A stretch of DNA of 64,000 nt. Origin: Parietaria judaica (lineage: Eukaryota > Streptophyta > Magnoliopsida > Rosales > Urticaceae). Shown in pieces: positions 1 through 11,459 of the stretch (positions are counted from its first letter, which is position 1; every line of letters begins with the position of its first letter). The stretch spans positions 39,982,232-40,046,231 of the forward strand of contig OX940862.1 of assembly GCA_954871525.1 (NCBI GenBank), in the 5' to 3' direction. The position numbers and the translations under genes are program-made. A model generated the notes under the pieces. The model had not been told where the DNA came from. It worked only from the letters and a program-made list of their open reading frames with translations, and did no database searches.

Positions 1-101
1 ACGCTAGCCTCTAGCTGAGACTGTAGGTTGCTTGATTCCGTGTTTGGATCTGGGTTGTTCACCTCAGACCCGTTCACGATTGCGACTTCGTTGTTGCTCA
101 T
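1..101 (-). CDS. Start of an LTR-retrotransposon gag gene (cut by the window edge)
   Basis: Reading leftwards from an ATG at 101-99, the frame stays open to the window edge (33 codons). The peptide begins MSNNEVAIVNGSEV and is rich in Asn, Ser and Glu, as gag N-termini often are. It starts 65 bp inside the LTR, just past a primer-binding site, which is where gag begins in Ty3/gypsy elements. No capsid or zinc-knuckle domain is reached within the window, so the family rests on LTR and primer-site context. The rest of the element should lie left of the window. Confidence 0.5.
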   Translation of the reverse strand, partial: MSNNEVAIVNGSEVNNPDPNTESSNLQSQLEAS

Positions 102-150
102 GTTCGCGGAGTGCTTTGAGCTTTTAGGAGTTAGCGAGATCAAATTCTCA

Positions 151-162
151 CAGACGGCGCCA
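151..162 (-). other. Primer-binding site of the gypsy-like element
   Basis: On the minus strand TGGCGCCGTCTG follows the LTR end after a 3-bp gap. TGGCGCCG begins the primer-binding site of many plant gypsy elements that are primed by a tRNA ending in CGGCGCCA. It fixes the element's orientation as leftward. Confidence 0.65.
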
Positions 163-165
163 AAC

Positions 166-1020
166 TGTTGACGTGGTTTCCCACCTCAATCGGTCAAGTG
201 TGACTTGTGAGCGTATGATATTTTTGGATGAAATAACTTGGTGGAATTCGATCTCTCGCGTTACAAGCTCACGGTTCTCTCACGATATATATATAAGTAT
301 ATAAGCAATATAAATGAGACGAGGGATTTTTTATAGAGGTTCATCCCAAAGCGGTAGTTGACTACTTCATCTGTCAGTTTATTGCGACAATGAACATAGA
401 CGGATAGCTACAGACAGCTAGATCACGTCTGAGAATAGAAAAGACTAGAGAAGGAGAGAAAGAATACAATAAGATCTCAGAAGGACAAGAATGCCGGGTA
501 GAAACTCTTCAATGTATTCTCTCGAGGTTGTGACTATGCGCGTGTCTTGATCTGAGCTTTAGCTTTGGCATTTATAGACTTCAATTCATCGTCGTTGAAC
601 TTCCAGGAATCGAGGGGTCTTCACTCCGTGCTGACCGGGTTGAATGGACGATCTGGCTACACGTGTCCCATGACTTCGTTCTCGTCGTCGTGTTTGAATT
701 ATGCCCGTTGGAGACTTGACTCTGTGCTCCTGGTCTTCCGTCTGAGTTTGAAATATGATGCCGGGTAGAGAATATGACGACTCTACCCTCGTCTTTCTGG
801 GCTGATGTCGAATGGATTTGGGCTTTAGAACTTATTGGGCCGAGTAGCCTGTATCCGTAGGTTCTTGGTCTGATTAAGAATCTCTTTGGGCTTCTCAAGT
901 GGGCTTTTACGAATACCAATTTATTTCTTTAAAGCCTTTTATCATGGTTTGTAAATTTAATTAATTCACAACCTTAGCACTTTATGTCATATTAAATAAT
1001 GACGAATTTGTACATCAACA
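166..1020 (-). mobile_element. 5' LTR of a Ty3/gypsy-type retrotransposon, 855 bp
   Basis: The block runs from TGTTGA to TCAACA, the short terminal inverted repeat of an LTR, and abuts a primer-binding site and a gag-like start on its left. A TATA-like TATAAAAAA on the minus strand (327-335) lies about 165 bp from the inner end, a sensible place for the U3/R boundary. A second motif, GATGCCGGGTAGA or a close variant, occurs near 490 and 760, so the U3 may hold a diverged internal duplication. The 5-bp target duplication cannot be checked because the other LTR is outside the window; TCTTT follows the right edge. ORFs called inside this LTR are chance. Confidence 0.7.
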
Positions 1021-1300
1021 TCTTTCACCCAACGAAAAATAGAATAAAACCAAAGAACGAACTCAAGATCTGTAAGAAAGCTTTTCGTTTTTTCTGATAA
1101 TGTTTTCAGGTTTTGGAAACTCTTAATATAGCCAAATAACCTAGCATAACGAGTATATTTCCCATTAAGATCAAAACGTTTGAGATTTAATTTCAGATCA
1201 AAGTCTAAACGTTCGTCCGTTTGGTTTTTGCAGGTATTGGAGTTTAATGGTGTGAAACGTCTTTAACATCTCATTAACTTCCCTCAAATTTCATTTAAAT

Positions 1301-2537
1301 GGGATATATTTTTCTACAGTCAAATTCTCTCTTGTGTATACAACCTCCGTAAATGGCGGCAAAAGTACCCAAACTTGACATTTGGGAGTTGACCGAGAAA
1401 ATCCACCTATGTGGCAATCAGCTTTTGCCACATGGCATGCCACATGGCACTTGGCCGCCACGTGGCATGCCACGTAATTAATATTTTTAATATATTTTTT
1501 TTAAAAATATTTTTATTTTTTTAAACAAAATTATTTTTTATTTTTATTTTTAATAAAAAATAATTTTTCCCAATAATAACAAATAATGAATATCAAAATT
1601 TAAATATTCATTTATTGGTTATAATTATTTATTTTTTAAAAAGTGGGTAGAACGAAATAAAAATCACCACTCACGGTTCACTTGAACTCCGTTTCCGATC
1701 CGGTTCACGTGTCGAATAAAATTGTTTAATACGTTTAATAAAAATAACTAATAAACACATACAAATTGTTTAAAAAGTCAACACATAATTAAATACACAT
1801 TCAAAAACAAAAAATAGTAGTCATATTTATATTTAACAAAAAAATATTTTTATTTGTTTGCATGATATTTTTTTTTGTGTTTGCATTTTACAATAATAAT
1901 TATTATTTAATATGTTTTTTATTTATATATTATCTTCTTTTTTTTTTAAAATTGTCGTTAAATAATCATATGATTATTATTTGTTATTATTATTAAATAT
2001 ATTAAGCGATTTCGTTTCACCCGTGAACCGGATCGGAAGTGGAGCTTGAGTGAACCGTGAACGGTGATTTTTTTTCTTTATTTATTTCAATTGATCCACT
2101 TTTCTAAAATGAATAATTATATTTAATAATAAAAGTAATACTGAATATTTAAATTTAAATATTCATTATTGGTTATTATGAAAAAATAATTTTATTTTTT
2201 TAAAATAATTTATTTTTTTAAAATAATTTATTTTTTAAAAAAATTAATTTTTTAGAAATAATTTAATTTTTTAAAAATAATTTAATTTTTTAAAAAATAA
2301 TTTAATTTTTTTAATCATATTTTTAAATCATTTATTACAATAATAATTACGTGGCATGCCACGTGGCGGCCAAGTGCCATGTCGCATGTCATGGGGCAAA
2401 GGCTGATTGCCACATATGTAGATTTTCTCGGTCAACTCCCAATTGCCAAGTTTGAGTACTTTTGCCGCCATTTGCGAAGGTTGTATACACAACAGAGAAT
2501 TTGACCAAAGGTTAGGTATTTTTGCCGCAATTAACCC
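1301..2537. mobile_element. Foldback Mutator-type element (copy 1)
   Basis: Almost the whole element is one long imperfect inverted repeat. The left arm (1320-1700) and right arm (2020-2537) pair in mirror order through a TIR with GGCGGCAAAAGTACC, a GTTGACCGAGAA block, a GTGGCATGCCACGT palindrome block, and a GGTTCACTTGAACTCC-type block near 1676 and 2040. The right end, GCAATTAACCC, is identical to that of the copy at 4101. The left end is mutated (GGGATATATTTTTC). The AT-rich spacer has no coding capacity. Without clear flanking duplications here, the assignment leans on the better-preserved copy. Confidence 0.7.
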
Positions 2538-2545
2538 TTATATTT

Positions 2546-3447
2546 ATGCTAACCTATGATTATTTTCAGCTTTTAGTCCATCGCAACCGTAGGTATCAAT
2601 ACGTTATTACATTGTGGTATTAGCAATAAATAAATAATGTGATATTGTATGCAGTATGGTAAATAAATAGACAATAGACATCCCAAAAATGAAAAAACAC
2701 CATCTTGTGGCACTAATGCAAAATGGTAATCAATAAATATTTATTAAAAATGCACAGAATTTTATAAAACACCACCAAGAACAAATATAAAATCATTTTT
2801 TAATATTGATATTTAGTTAGACTAGACCGAGTCCAACCGAACTTCATTTATCGAAATGAAGTTGTAGGACTTGATCTGAACTGTGTATCCCACGATAAAT
2901 TTTATTTTATCTAAAAGTAAAAAAAAAAAAAGTAGAGCTACAAATTCTAAATTTCTCAAAACAAATTTTTTTTTAGTCTTTTTAGAGCTTTTACTATGAC
3001 AAAACAATTTGATATATATGAGAGATACCGCATACGTAAATAGTCAACTTGAGGATAGAAAAATATAATATAAAATGAAAGCACCTTTTTTCTACATAAA
3101 GTAGTAATAAGGAACAAAATACTTTCAGAAAACTTTTTATCAAAAATTAACCAATTACAGTTGTATCACTTTTCTGATAATACATTTTGGCAAAAACAGC
3201 CCCTTTTATTCTTAAATTTATCAACACAATTTTATAACATACTACGGTATTCTAAGATCACAATGATGACATGTGTACCTTGGAAAAATTAAATGAAATT
3301 AAAATAATAACTGTAATGCAGAAACTATATAAAAAAAAAAAGTAATAAGAAAGAAAAAAACTATACAACAAAAGAAAATAAAATATAAAATTGCAACAGA
3401 TAAATCAATACTTGGAAAGATTGAATATAAGAATGGTACAGTTGAAA
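2546..3447. other. AT-rich intergenic DNA, no gene seen
   Basis: About 0.9 kb of AT-rich sequence between two foldback elements. It has poly-A and poly-T runs and no ORF with recognisable composition or splice signals. The 61-codon minus-strand ORF near 2.9 kb is low complexity and is not accepted. Confidence 0.6.
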
Positions 3448-3456
3448 TATATTAAA

Positions 3457-3961
3457 GGGATAGTCGCGGTAAAAGTTTTAATTGTCTTCCAATCGTCATC
3501 GATAAGTTCTCAATTTTTTTTATTGGGTGGTAAAGTTCATATTTTCTAAAATTGTAAGACAGTTAGTCTTCCATCAACTATTTTCAAGTCAAATGTCATG
3601 TGGCATTATGTTGACTGCCACGTAGCATGCCACACTGATCTATTATTTGATTAAATCTAATTCTGCTTAAAAAAGCCCCCCCCGAGATCATTTAAAAATC
3701 GAAATGCTCATAAAGATGGAATAAAATATTATTTAATAATATTCCAAACCGCACATCGTGGGCAAAAGCGCGCCCTTGATTGTTCAGTATTGTAATTACT
3801 AAAAAATTATAATGCCATGTGGCATTTGACTTGAAAATAGTGAATGAAAGTTTATTTACCTTATAATTTAATAGAATGAGAACTTTAACACGCACAAAAA
3901 AAGAATAAGAATTTATCGACGATAATGAAAAGACTATTGGTACTTTCATAGTAATTATCCT
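3457..3961. mobile_element. Small foldback MITE, 505 bp
   Basis: Two arms form an inverted repeat. GGGATAGTCGCGGTAAAAGT at the left end matches, in reverse, the right end around TACTTTCATAGTAATTATCCT. An inner pair, CTATTTTCAAGTCAAATG near 3584 and CATTTGACTTGAAAATAG near 3823, matches exactly. Flanking 9-mers TATATTAAA (3448-3456) and TATGTTAAA (3962-3970) differ at one base, consistent with a Mutator-type 9-bp target duplication. It is non-coding, and transcripts would fold into a long hairpin. Confidence 0.7.
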
Positions 3962-4100
3962 TATGTTAAATAAATATAAAAAAATGAAAATTAATAAGAG
4001 AAAATTAAATATAAATAATATTTTAATTTAACTGAAATATGGAGTTGAGTTGAAAATGAAATAATATTTGACATGAAAATGGAGAAATGCATTAAATGTA

Positions 4101-5238
4101 GGGTTAATTGCGGCAAAAATACTTAACCTTTGGTCAAATTCCCTGCTATGTATACAATGTCTGTAAATAGCGGCAAAAGTATCCAAACTTAACATTTGGG
4201 AGTTGACCGAGAATATATATCTATGTGGCAATCAGCCTTTGCAACGTGGCACGCCACATGGCATGCCATGTAATTATTATTTTATTAAATAATTTTTTTT
4301 AAAATAAATAATTTTTTAATTATTTTTTAAAAAAAAAAAACTTTTTAATTTTTTTTTTAAATAAAATTATTTTTCCATAAAAACCAATAATGAATATTTA
4401 AATATAATTATTCATTTTAGAAAAGTGGATCAAACAAAAAAAATAAAGAAAACAATCTCTGTTCACGGTTCACTCAAGCTCCGCCTCCGATCTGGTTTAC
4501 GGGTGAAACGAAATCGCTTAATATGTTTAATAATAATAACCAGTAATAATCATATGATTATTTAACGATAATTTTTTTTAAAAGAGAATAATATATAAAT
4601 AAAAAGACATATCAAACAATTATTATTATTCTAAAATGCAAACACAAAAAAATATCATGCAAACAAATAAAAATAATTTTTCATTAAATATAAATATGAC
4701 TATTATTTTTTTATTTTGAATAAGTGGCGTGTATATAATTACGTCTTGACTTTTTAAACATTATGTATGTGTTTATTAGTTATTATTATTAAACATATTA
4801 AACAATTTGATTCGACGCGTGAACCAGTCTGGAAACGGAGTTCAAGTGAACCGTGACCGGTGAAAATTAATTCGTTCTACCCACTTTTTTAAAAATAAAA
4901 TTCTAACCAATAATGAATATTTAAATTTAAATATTCTTTATATGTTATTATTAAAAATATTAAAATAAAAAAATAAAAAATAACTTTGTTTAAAAATTAA
5001 AAATAATTTCGTTTAAAAAAATATATAATTTTGTTTAAAAATAATAATTACGTGGCATGCCACGTGGCAGCCAAGTGCCATGTGGCATGCCACGTGGAAA
5101 AGACTGATTGCCGCATAGATAGATATTCTCGGTCAACTCCCAAATGTTAAATTTGGGTATTGTTACCGCCATTTACGGAGGTTGTATACACAACAGAGAA
5201 TTTGACCAAAGGTTTGGTATTTTTGCTGCAATTAACCC
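4101..5238. mobile_element. Foldback Mutator-type element (copy 2), 1,138 bp
   Basis: The element starts GGGTTAATTGCGGCAAAAAT and ends with the near inverse of it (TTTTTGCTGCAATTAACCC). The arms remain paired for several hundred bases, including the GTTGACCGAGAA and GTGGCATGCCACGT blocks shared with copy 1 at 1.3-2.5 kb. The 9-mers TTAAATGTA (4092-4100) and TTAAATATA (5239-5247) flank it with one mismatch. A 9-bp duplication plus long TIRs identifies the Mutator superfamily. There is no coding content, so it must be mobilised in trans. Confidence 0.8.
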
Positions 5239-5247
5239 TTAAATATA

Positions 5248-5503
5248 AGTTACACAAGCCCTAAGCTAAAGGGTAACAGTGATATTTTTGAAATATTTAT
5301 TTTATTCTATTTACATTAGAAAAAGATGGATCTAATGATAATCTTTGTTACATAAAATAAAAATTTTCAATCATGACTTTTGGAAACGAATGAAAAGAAT
5401 GTATACATTCACTCTCGAATTATTTCATTTGGGAGGATGTTAGGGAACATTAATGTCTTTTTAGAATAATAAACTCGATCCTTATGAAATAGGAAGGAAT
5501 CGT

Positions 5504-5549
<46 letters not shown>
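5248..5549. other. AT-rich spacer ending in a (TA)n microsatellite
   Basis: No gene is visible. The last 44 bp (5506-5549) are an uninterrupted AT/TA run that forms the left insertion context of MULE-1. Confidence 0.8.
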
Positions 5550-5553
<4 letters not shown>

Positions 5554-5714
5554 ATTTCAGTTTGTATTCCCGGTTTAGCATGTGTTTGCGGAAAAGTACC
5601 CGAGTTAATGATTTACCAAACTATGCCCGAAACCCCCCTTTTGAGTTAACTTAACCAAAGCTGAAAAAAAATTAAAAAACATTTGAAAAAACAACTTCCC
5701 GACCCTCTCACCTT
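5550..5714 (+). repeat. Left TIR of MULE-1
   Basis: The block with CAGTTTGTATTCCCGG and TAGCATGTGTTTGCGG through CCCGACCCTCTCAC is repeated in inverse orientation at 11460-11626 with only scattered substitutions. Confidence 0.9.
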
Positions 5715-6270
5715 CTCTCCGCCACGACCCTGTCTCAGCCCCGACCCTCATTTTAGGGTTTCCTCAATCTTCTTCTCTCCGGCATGGTGTCCGATTCTGC
5801 GGCGTCGATCACCGACTCCACGGCGACCCAAGCTACCGAGAGGCTGACGACCCATCGACGGAGAGCCTGAGCCTCTCTCTTTGGTTCTCTCTCTCCTGCG
5901 TGACCCACGAAGAAGCCCTCGTCTTGCCTTGCCTTCGACGTCCACCACTACGCCCTTGCCTTCGACGCCAGCCGACGAAACCCACCTCGCCGCCCTTTTC
6001 TCTGCACGACGAAACCCAGTCGACGAAAAAACCCTCTGCGAATCTCAGGTTTCGATTACAGGTTTTGGGATTTTGTTTTTGTTTATGCACATAATATGTT
6101 CGATGAAATGCACGGTTAAGGCAGGTTTTGGCTTGGGTTTGATTATAGCACGACTAGGGCCCGATTTAGGGTTTATTAGTGCTTGATTAGGTCTTTTTTA
6201 GGGCTATTTTGATTAGGGTTTATGGATTTTTTTATTAGGACTTGATTATTGATGTTAATTTTGTTTAGGA

Positions 6271-8882
6271 ATGGCATACATTGCACCGGAAAAGGATTGG
6301 AGATCAGCCCAAGTGTGGTGCCCGTCTGCAAAACGAGTGGCAGAAATCGTGGACACCATGGTGGCACACGATGTTATGAACCATGACGTTCAGCGGCGAT
6401 TCAGTTACCTATTTGAGACGTTTGACCCCCCTTTCTCGATGGGTTTGATCCATCAAATTCTGCTTCGTCGAGTTCCGAGCCATGGAGCCTCGGACGAGCT
6501 ATGGTTTAAATTAAGAACTGGGAGTTTTGTTCCATTACCAGTCTTAGATTCGACCCGAAATTTAAAGACGGAACTACGAAACCAGGAAAAGGTGGCTCAA
6601 GGCTTGAAAGAAAGTCGTGGAACGAGCTTTTTGACGATTTCGTGACGGAAGATCTTCCCCCGCCTCTAAGATTCCAGTGCGGATTGTTTCTATTGATGGG
6701 GGGGGGGGGTAGGGGTTACTTGGCGTGGATGGCCAAACTGTCTACCCGCCCAGATTGGGCAACTCCAGTTATTCGCAGTACCATTTCCACGTATTTTACC
6801 GACCACTATTACATTGGGTGCTGAGTATCTTTCCGGATATAAACGATTTCAAGAACCCGAGAACCCCGAAGTTCCCGTTCCCAATTTGAAGGACCATCTC
6901 GATGAACAAGCAAAGAAGATCGATGAACAAGCAAAGAAAATTATAGAAATGGTATAGTTTCAACATTTTTTTTATCATTTTTTAACAGATGTTATATTGT
7001 TACGTACAAGAAAGCATTCTTCTAGAGGTTCGTGAGACTGTTTGATCGTTGATTTCTGGCCAAGTTAAGTCTGAAAAACCACAACAAACTTGCAGCAACT
7101 TGGGGAGCCTGATTGGTGTGACCCTGAAGAGGGATTCCGGTGAAAAGACAGTTCCCCAAGAAGATTTTCCATCCGTGAAAAAGGCCACCCCAGTTCCAAA
7201 GAGCCTGGAACCTTTGTTTGCGGCGCTTGATGACGAACTACCTACCCAAATACCGAGTTTTGACCTTGGTATCAGTTCCATTTTCCCAGGCAAGAGGGAA
7301 AGAAAGCCGAGTAAGATGTTGGAGGGTTACACAAACCCCGATACAGAGGAGCTCAAATGGCGCACAAAGGTGGGCATACCAAAACTCGCGAAGGGGAATG
7401 CAAAGGCGAAGAAGGATGACTCTGTTCAAATAGACAAAGCGGATTCCGCGTTGGATCAAATTTGACAAATGGATGAACACTAGGGTGAAGAATAATAAGG
7501 TGGACGTGATGTTGCTTACAAACTTCCGAGGTGACCGGAAATGGTTTCAAGAGTTGGTTTCACCTCTTTCGTGACTGGATACAATGGTAAGATTTTTGGT
7601 TAAATTTGTGACTATTTATGTTAGGGCAAAAAGTGTTTATGTTAGGGCTAAAACAATTTATTTTTGGGCTAAAACTGTTTAGGTTAGGGCAAAAACTATT
7701 TATAACACAAATTCGTGACTGTTTATGTTTGGGCAAAAAGTGTTTATGTTAGGGCTAAAATTGTTTATGTTTGGGCTAAAACTGTTTATGTTAGGGCAAA
7801 AACTATTTATGTTAGGGCAGAAACTATTTATGTTAGGGCAAAAAGTGTTTATGTTAGGGCTAAAATTGTTTATGTTTGGGCTAAAACTGTTTATGTTACG
7901 GCAAAAACTATTTATGTTAGGGCACAAACTATTTATGGTGTTTATGCTACGGCTAAAACTGTTTATGTTTGGGCTAAAATTGTTTATGTTAGGGCAAAAA
8001 CTATTTATGTTAGGGCAGAAACTATTTATCGTGTTTATGTTACGGCTAAAACTGTTTATGTTAGGACAAAAAGTATTTATGTTATGGCAGAAACTATTTA
8101 TGTTAGGGCAAAAACTGTTTATGTTAGGGATAAAACAGTTATATTTTTTCTTAATGTTTGTGTTAATTTTTCTGCAGCACATTGACGCAGCCCTTGCATA
8201 TTTTCTTACGGAGCGGCGGTACACCGACAATGGGTATTTTCGGGAAAGCGTGAACAATGTTTCCGCCCATTGGAGTACAGAATTTATGCATACCCTTAAG
8301 AACCACCGAGAAAACAATGCAGAGCTTTATTTGGACAATATGGTTTACGGTGTGTTTAGGGAAGAAGATAAGCAAATGAATTGCTGGGATTTTATTAGCG
8401 AATTCGCAATGGTCATGAATTACAATAGTATACATTGGTACGCCGTGGTTGTTGACCTTGATGAGTGGAAGTTTAAAGTATACGATTGCGATCCTTGTGT
8501 GATTAGCCGTGACACACTGGCGACGGAAATGGAATAACTGAGTGAAGCAATTTGGATTATCATCAAAAAAGTTGGCCTGACTTTTTTGCATGAACGATTC
8601 ACGAAGAACTTACCGTTTCTTTGGGACTACGTCGACGTTCCTCGGGCAAAAAATCCGTAAGATACCAATTAGTTCTGTGACTGTTTCGACATCCTGTTTT
8701 TATTATGCTTCATTAATCTTTTATTTTTTCGTAGCGGTGATTGCGGCGTTTTCGCCATAAGGTACGTAGAACAAGCCATGCGTGGATGCTTCATGGAAGA
8801 AATTACTTCCGACAATATGGTCAAGTATCAAGAAGAGCTTGTGTTACGGATCTTTGAAAGCGCGAGAAGTACTGAAGGCTGA
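6271..8882 (+). pseudogene. Ulp1-like (C48) cysteine protease gene with DUF1985-like N-terminus, decayed
   Basis: ULP proteases cleave SUMO-type conjugates; plant transposon-borne versions have unknown substrates. The N-terminal part from 6271 has the HQILLRRV...DELWFKL pattern of the DUF1985 region often joined to plant Ulp1 domains. A lysine-rich linker with RKPSKMLEGYTNPDT follows (7300-7345). The catalytic domain begins near WFQELVSP (7540) and continues after an intron (GT at 7587, AG ending 8177) with HIDAALAYFL. The triad is visible: His in SIHWYAVVVDL, Asp in YDCDPC, Cys in GDCGVFAIRYVE after a second intron (8657-8734). Damage: TGA replaces a Trp codon near 7571, TAA interrupts at 8534-8536, and the frame shifts around 6540-6650 and 7440-7465. 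A run of ten G near 6700 is a likely mutation point. The family call is firm; activity is very unlikely. Confidence 0.8.
7610..8145. repeat. 21-bp minisatellite inside an intron of the Ulp1-like gene
   Basis: About 25 tandem units resemble TTTATGTTAGGGCAAAAACTG, with GGCTAAAA, GTTTGGGC and GTTACGGC variants and a few 12-bp slips near 7935 and 8030. The array lies between a good donor (ATG|GTAAGA, 7586/7587) and acceptor (TCTGCAG, 8177). Because 21 is a multiple of three and the unit lacks stops in several frames, long ORFs appear on both strands (MLGQKLF heptads on plus, NINSFCP heptads on minus). These are best read as repeat artefacts. Confidence 0.9.
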
Positions 8883-8949
8883 TATTTTTGTAGGACCATT
8901 TACCATTTTTGGGGGCTAGTTTCGGTAATGGTCGGGAAAATGTAAGTAA

Positions 8950-9900
8950 ATTTATGTTAGGGAAAAAACTATTTATGTTAGGGCAAAAACCAATTCTGTT
9001 TCGGCTATGTTGATGTATTTTATTTCCGTTACAGGAAAAACTGTTTATGTTAGGAAAAAAGTGTTTATGTATTTTTTTTTACATTTAAAGAACAAAACTG
9101 TTTATGTTTAGGGAAACTGTTTATGGCTCTCCAAAAAGTGTTTATGTTTAGGTGAAAAGTGTTTATGTTTAGGCCAAAAGTATTTATGTTTATTTAATTT
9201 ATCCTCCGTTAAAAAGAGTAAGTATTTATGTCCACGTCAAAACTGTTTTTGTTTAGGAAAAAAACTATTTATGTTGAGGCAAAAAGTGATTATAATGATT
9301 TATTTTATTTTCGAAGGAATGGAAGAAACTATTTATGTTGAGGGAAAAACTGTTTATGTTAAGGGAAAAACTGTTTAAGTTTAGGGAAAAACTGTTATAT
9401 TGTTTTATTTTATTTCCGGTTGTGCGAAAACTATTTTTGTTTAGGAAAAAACTGTTAATGTTTAGGAAAAAATGTTTATGTTTATTTAATTTAGCCTCCG
9501 TTAAAAAGAGTAAGTATTTATGTCCACGAAAAAACTGTTTTTGTTTAGGCAAAAGTATTTATCTTTAGGAAAAAAGTATTTATGTTTAGGCAAAAAAGTG
9601 TATAATGATTTATTTTATTTTCGAAGGAAGGGAAAACTGTTATGTTTAGGGAAAAACTGTTTATGTTAAGGGAAAAACTGTATATTGTTAGGGAAAAACT
9701 GTTATGTTGATTTATTTTATTTCCGATTGTGCGAAAACTATTTATGTTAAAGCAAAAACTGTTAATGGTTGGGTAAAAAGTATTTATGTTTATGCAAAAA
9801 GTGTTTATGTTGATTTATTTTATTTTTGAAGGAAGGGAAAACTGTTTATGTTTAGGCAAAAACTGATAATGTTAAGGGAAAATCTGTTTATGTTTATTTA
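8950..9900. repeat. Diverged second block of the TTTATGTT minisatellite
   Basis: Downstream of the Ulp1-like stop, the same kind of unit (AAACTGTTTATGTTTAGG and variants) continues irregularly for nearly 1 kb. It is broken by a TTTATTTTATTTCCG interlude that recurs several times (for example near 9405 and 9715). It is older or less homogenised than the intronic array and separates the Ulp1-like gene from the mudrA remnant. No gene is seen. Confidence 0.8.
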
Positions 9901-10012
9901 TAAAAAAACGCTATTGGATCTAAAGCAAAAAGTGTTCAACATAATAATGAAAACGTCAACATCATGTTCCCTTCAATATTTTCCTATATAATAACGAAAT
10001 TGTTTATTCCTA

Positions 10013-10900
10013 CGTATGCGCCGTGCATGATGCACGGTTATGGCCCCGAGTACCGCATTTCGAGCATTGGCGGTGTACAATGAGAGTTTCTCCGAGTGAA
10101 GGGCGACGCTTCTTTTTCGGTCTTCCACCTTTCCCTTTCTTCGGATGTCCTGATCGTGTTTTTTCTTCTAGAAGTGTCACTTGAATGTCCACTAGTTCTT
10201 CCGGAAGATCCCAGTTTATCTCATCACCTGAAAGGAAAATCAAACATAAGATTTTATGGTGGGACAGATTTTGGTAAACTAATTGCATCTAACTTGGAGG
10301 GTAAATCAAGCCTTCGTATGTACTTTTGTACATGACCGTAAAGTAGTGCAGCTCCATGAACGCAAGGCATGACATTTTCTTGGAATTTTCCGCACTCGCA
10401 TGAGCGAGAAGTAAGATTAACAATGAAACTTCCATCGCTATCTATAATTTCGAATTCCATAGTACTAATAGGATTAAACCTTAACCATGAGCCTGCTAGT
10501 TTGTTGTTTTCCAACACTTTTTCCCTTGTTTCCACCAAGGTCGTCCTTGTCATTTATGCTATATTCTGCTTTTCGGCACGATATCAATGCTTTTAATACC
10601 TTGTTTCACATACATTATATCGGTGCTTAGAAAGACCATCTTCATTATCGTGCACTTTGAAGTCAATGTGACCGGTGGACCCCTGACAATTTTGGATGCT
10701 ACCTCAAACTTCAAATCGTACACCTTTGGATCAATTCCAAGTTCCTTGTACAACAACTCGCAAAACTCTTCGTAAGTTATGTTCTTGTTTGCGCAAAAAC
10801 AATGCCCTTTACCCCGACGGTACCCCCAAGAGGACCCATCTAGAACCCACTCACCGCCGTATTGCAAATAAACATCCATTCCTACCATAAACAAATACAA
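10013..10900 (-). pseudogene. mudrA transposase remnant: N-terminal domain joined to SWIM and zinc-knuckle C-terminus
   Basis: MuDR transposases bind TIRs and cut and paste MULEs with a DDE catalytic core. Here the minus strand carries only the ends. At 10900-10559 is an N-terminal region with MDVYLQYGGEWVLDG and a conserved YEEFCELLYKELGID segment. Immediately after it, at 10553-10268, comes the SWIM zinc finger (CECGKFQENVMPCVH, the CxC...CxH pattern). After a likely small intron (acceptor TTTCAG before GGTGATGAG) a basic tail follows with a CCHC knuckle, CSKCGTRGHNRASC. The several hundred residues that normally hold the DDE triad are missing between 10559 and 10553. The deletion, and stop codons between the parts, make it non-functional. 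Family assignment is strong from the two zinc motifs in order. Confidence 0.85.
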
Positions 10901-11459
10901 GCATAATCAGATTCTGTGGGATTTGTGTGAATTAACCAAGAGTTTCTAATTTAGGCATATTCACAAACAGTTTATGTGCTCCAAACAACCCAAAAATCTA
11001 GCCCTAAACAACCTGAAATCAATGAAATCAACTCATAGATCTAGCCCTAAACAACCAAAAATCAACGGACTAAACAGAAAAACCGATGCCTAACCTGAGC
11101 GAGCGACGGAAGGGCAAGGTAGGCGAGGTGAGTTTCGTCATGCAGAGGTCGGCTTCGTCATGCAGAGCTTGGGTCGCCTTGGTTGGGAGGTGGGCTTCGT
11201 CGTGCATAGGTGACCGTCGAGAAGAGCTTGGGTCGCCTTGGTCGCGAGGTGGGCTTCGTCGTACGTCTGTGGCTTTCGTCGTGCAGAGCTTGGGTCACCT
11301 TGGTCGCGAGGTGGGCTTCGTCGTATGTGCGTGGCTTGCGTCGTGCAGATGTGGGCACACCTTCGTCGCGGGAATGGGGAAGGGCGGAGCTTGGCTTCGT
11401 CGTGAAACCCCAAACCAAGGGGCTGAGAGAGAGAGAGAGAGGGTCGGGGCTGAGAGAAA
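10901..11459. repeat. Right subterminal zone of MULE-1 with GC-rich tandem repeats
   Basis: From about 11100 to 11420 the sequence turns GC-rich and repeats a unit of roughly 50-65 bp containing GGTGGGCTTCGTCGT and GAGCTTGGGTC, followed by a GA run. In reverse it resembles the left subterminal zone (5880-6050, CGACGAAACCCACCTCGC). It looks like duplicated 5'-leader sequence in both arms. ORFs on both strands here are repetitive and not accepted as genes. Confidence 0.6.

Noticed and set aside
7700..8537. Long MLGQK / NINSFCP heptad ORFs on both strands as genes
   Set aside because: They are the translation of a 21-bp minisatellite lying between good splice sites of the Ulp1-like gene; the minus-strand frame is a mirror of the same repeat.
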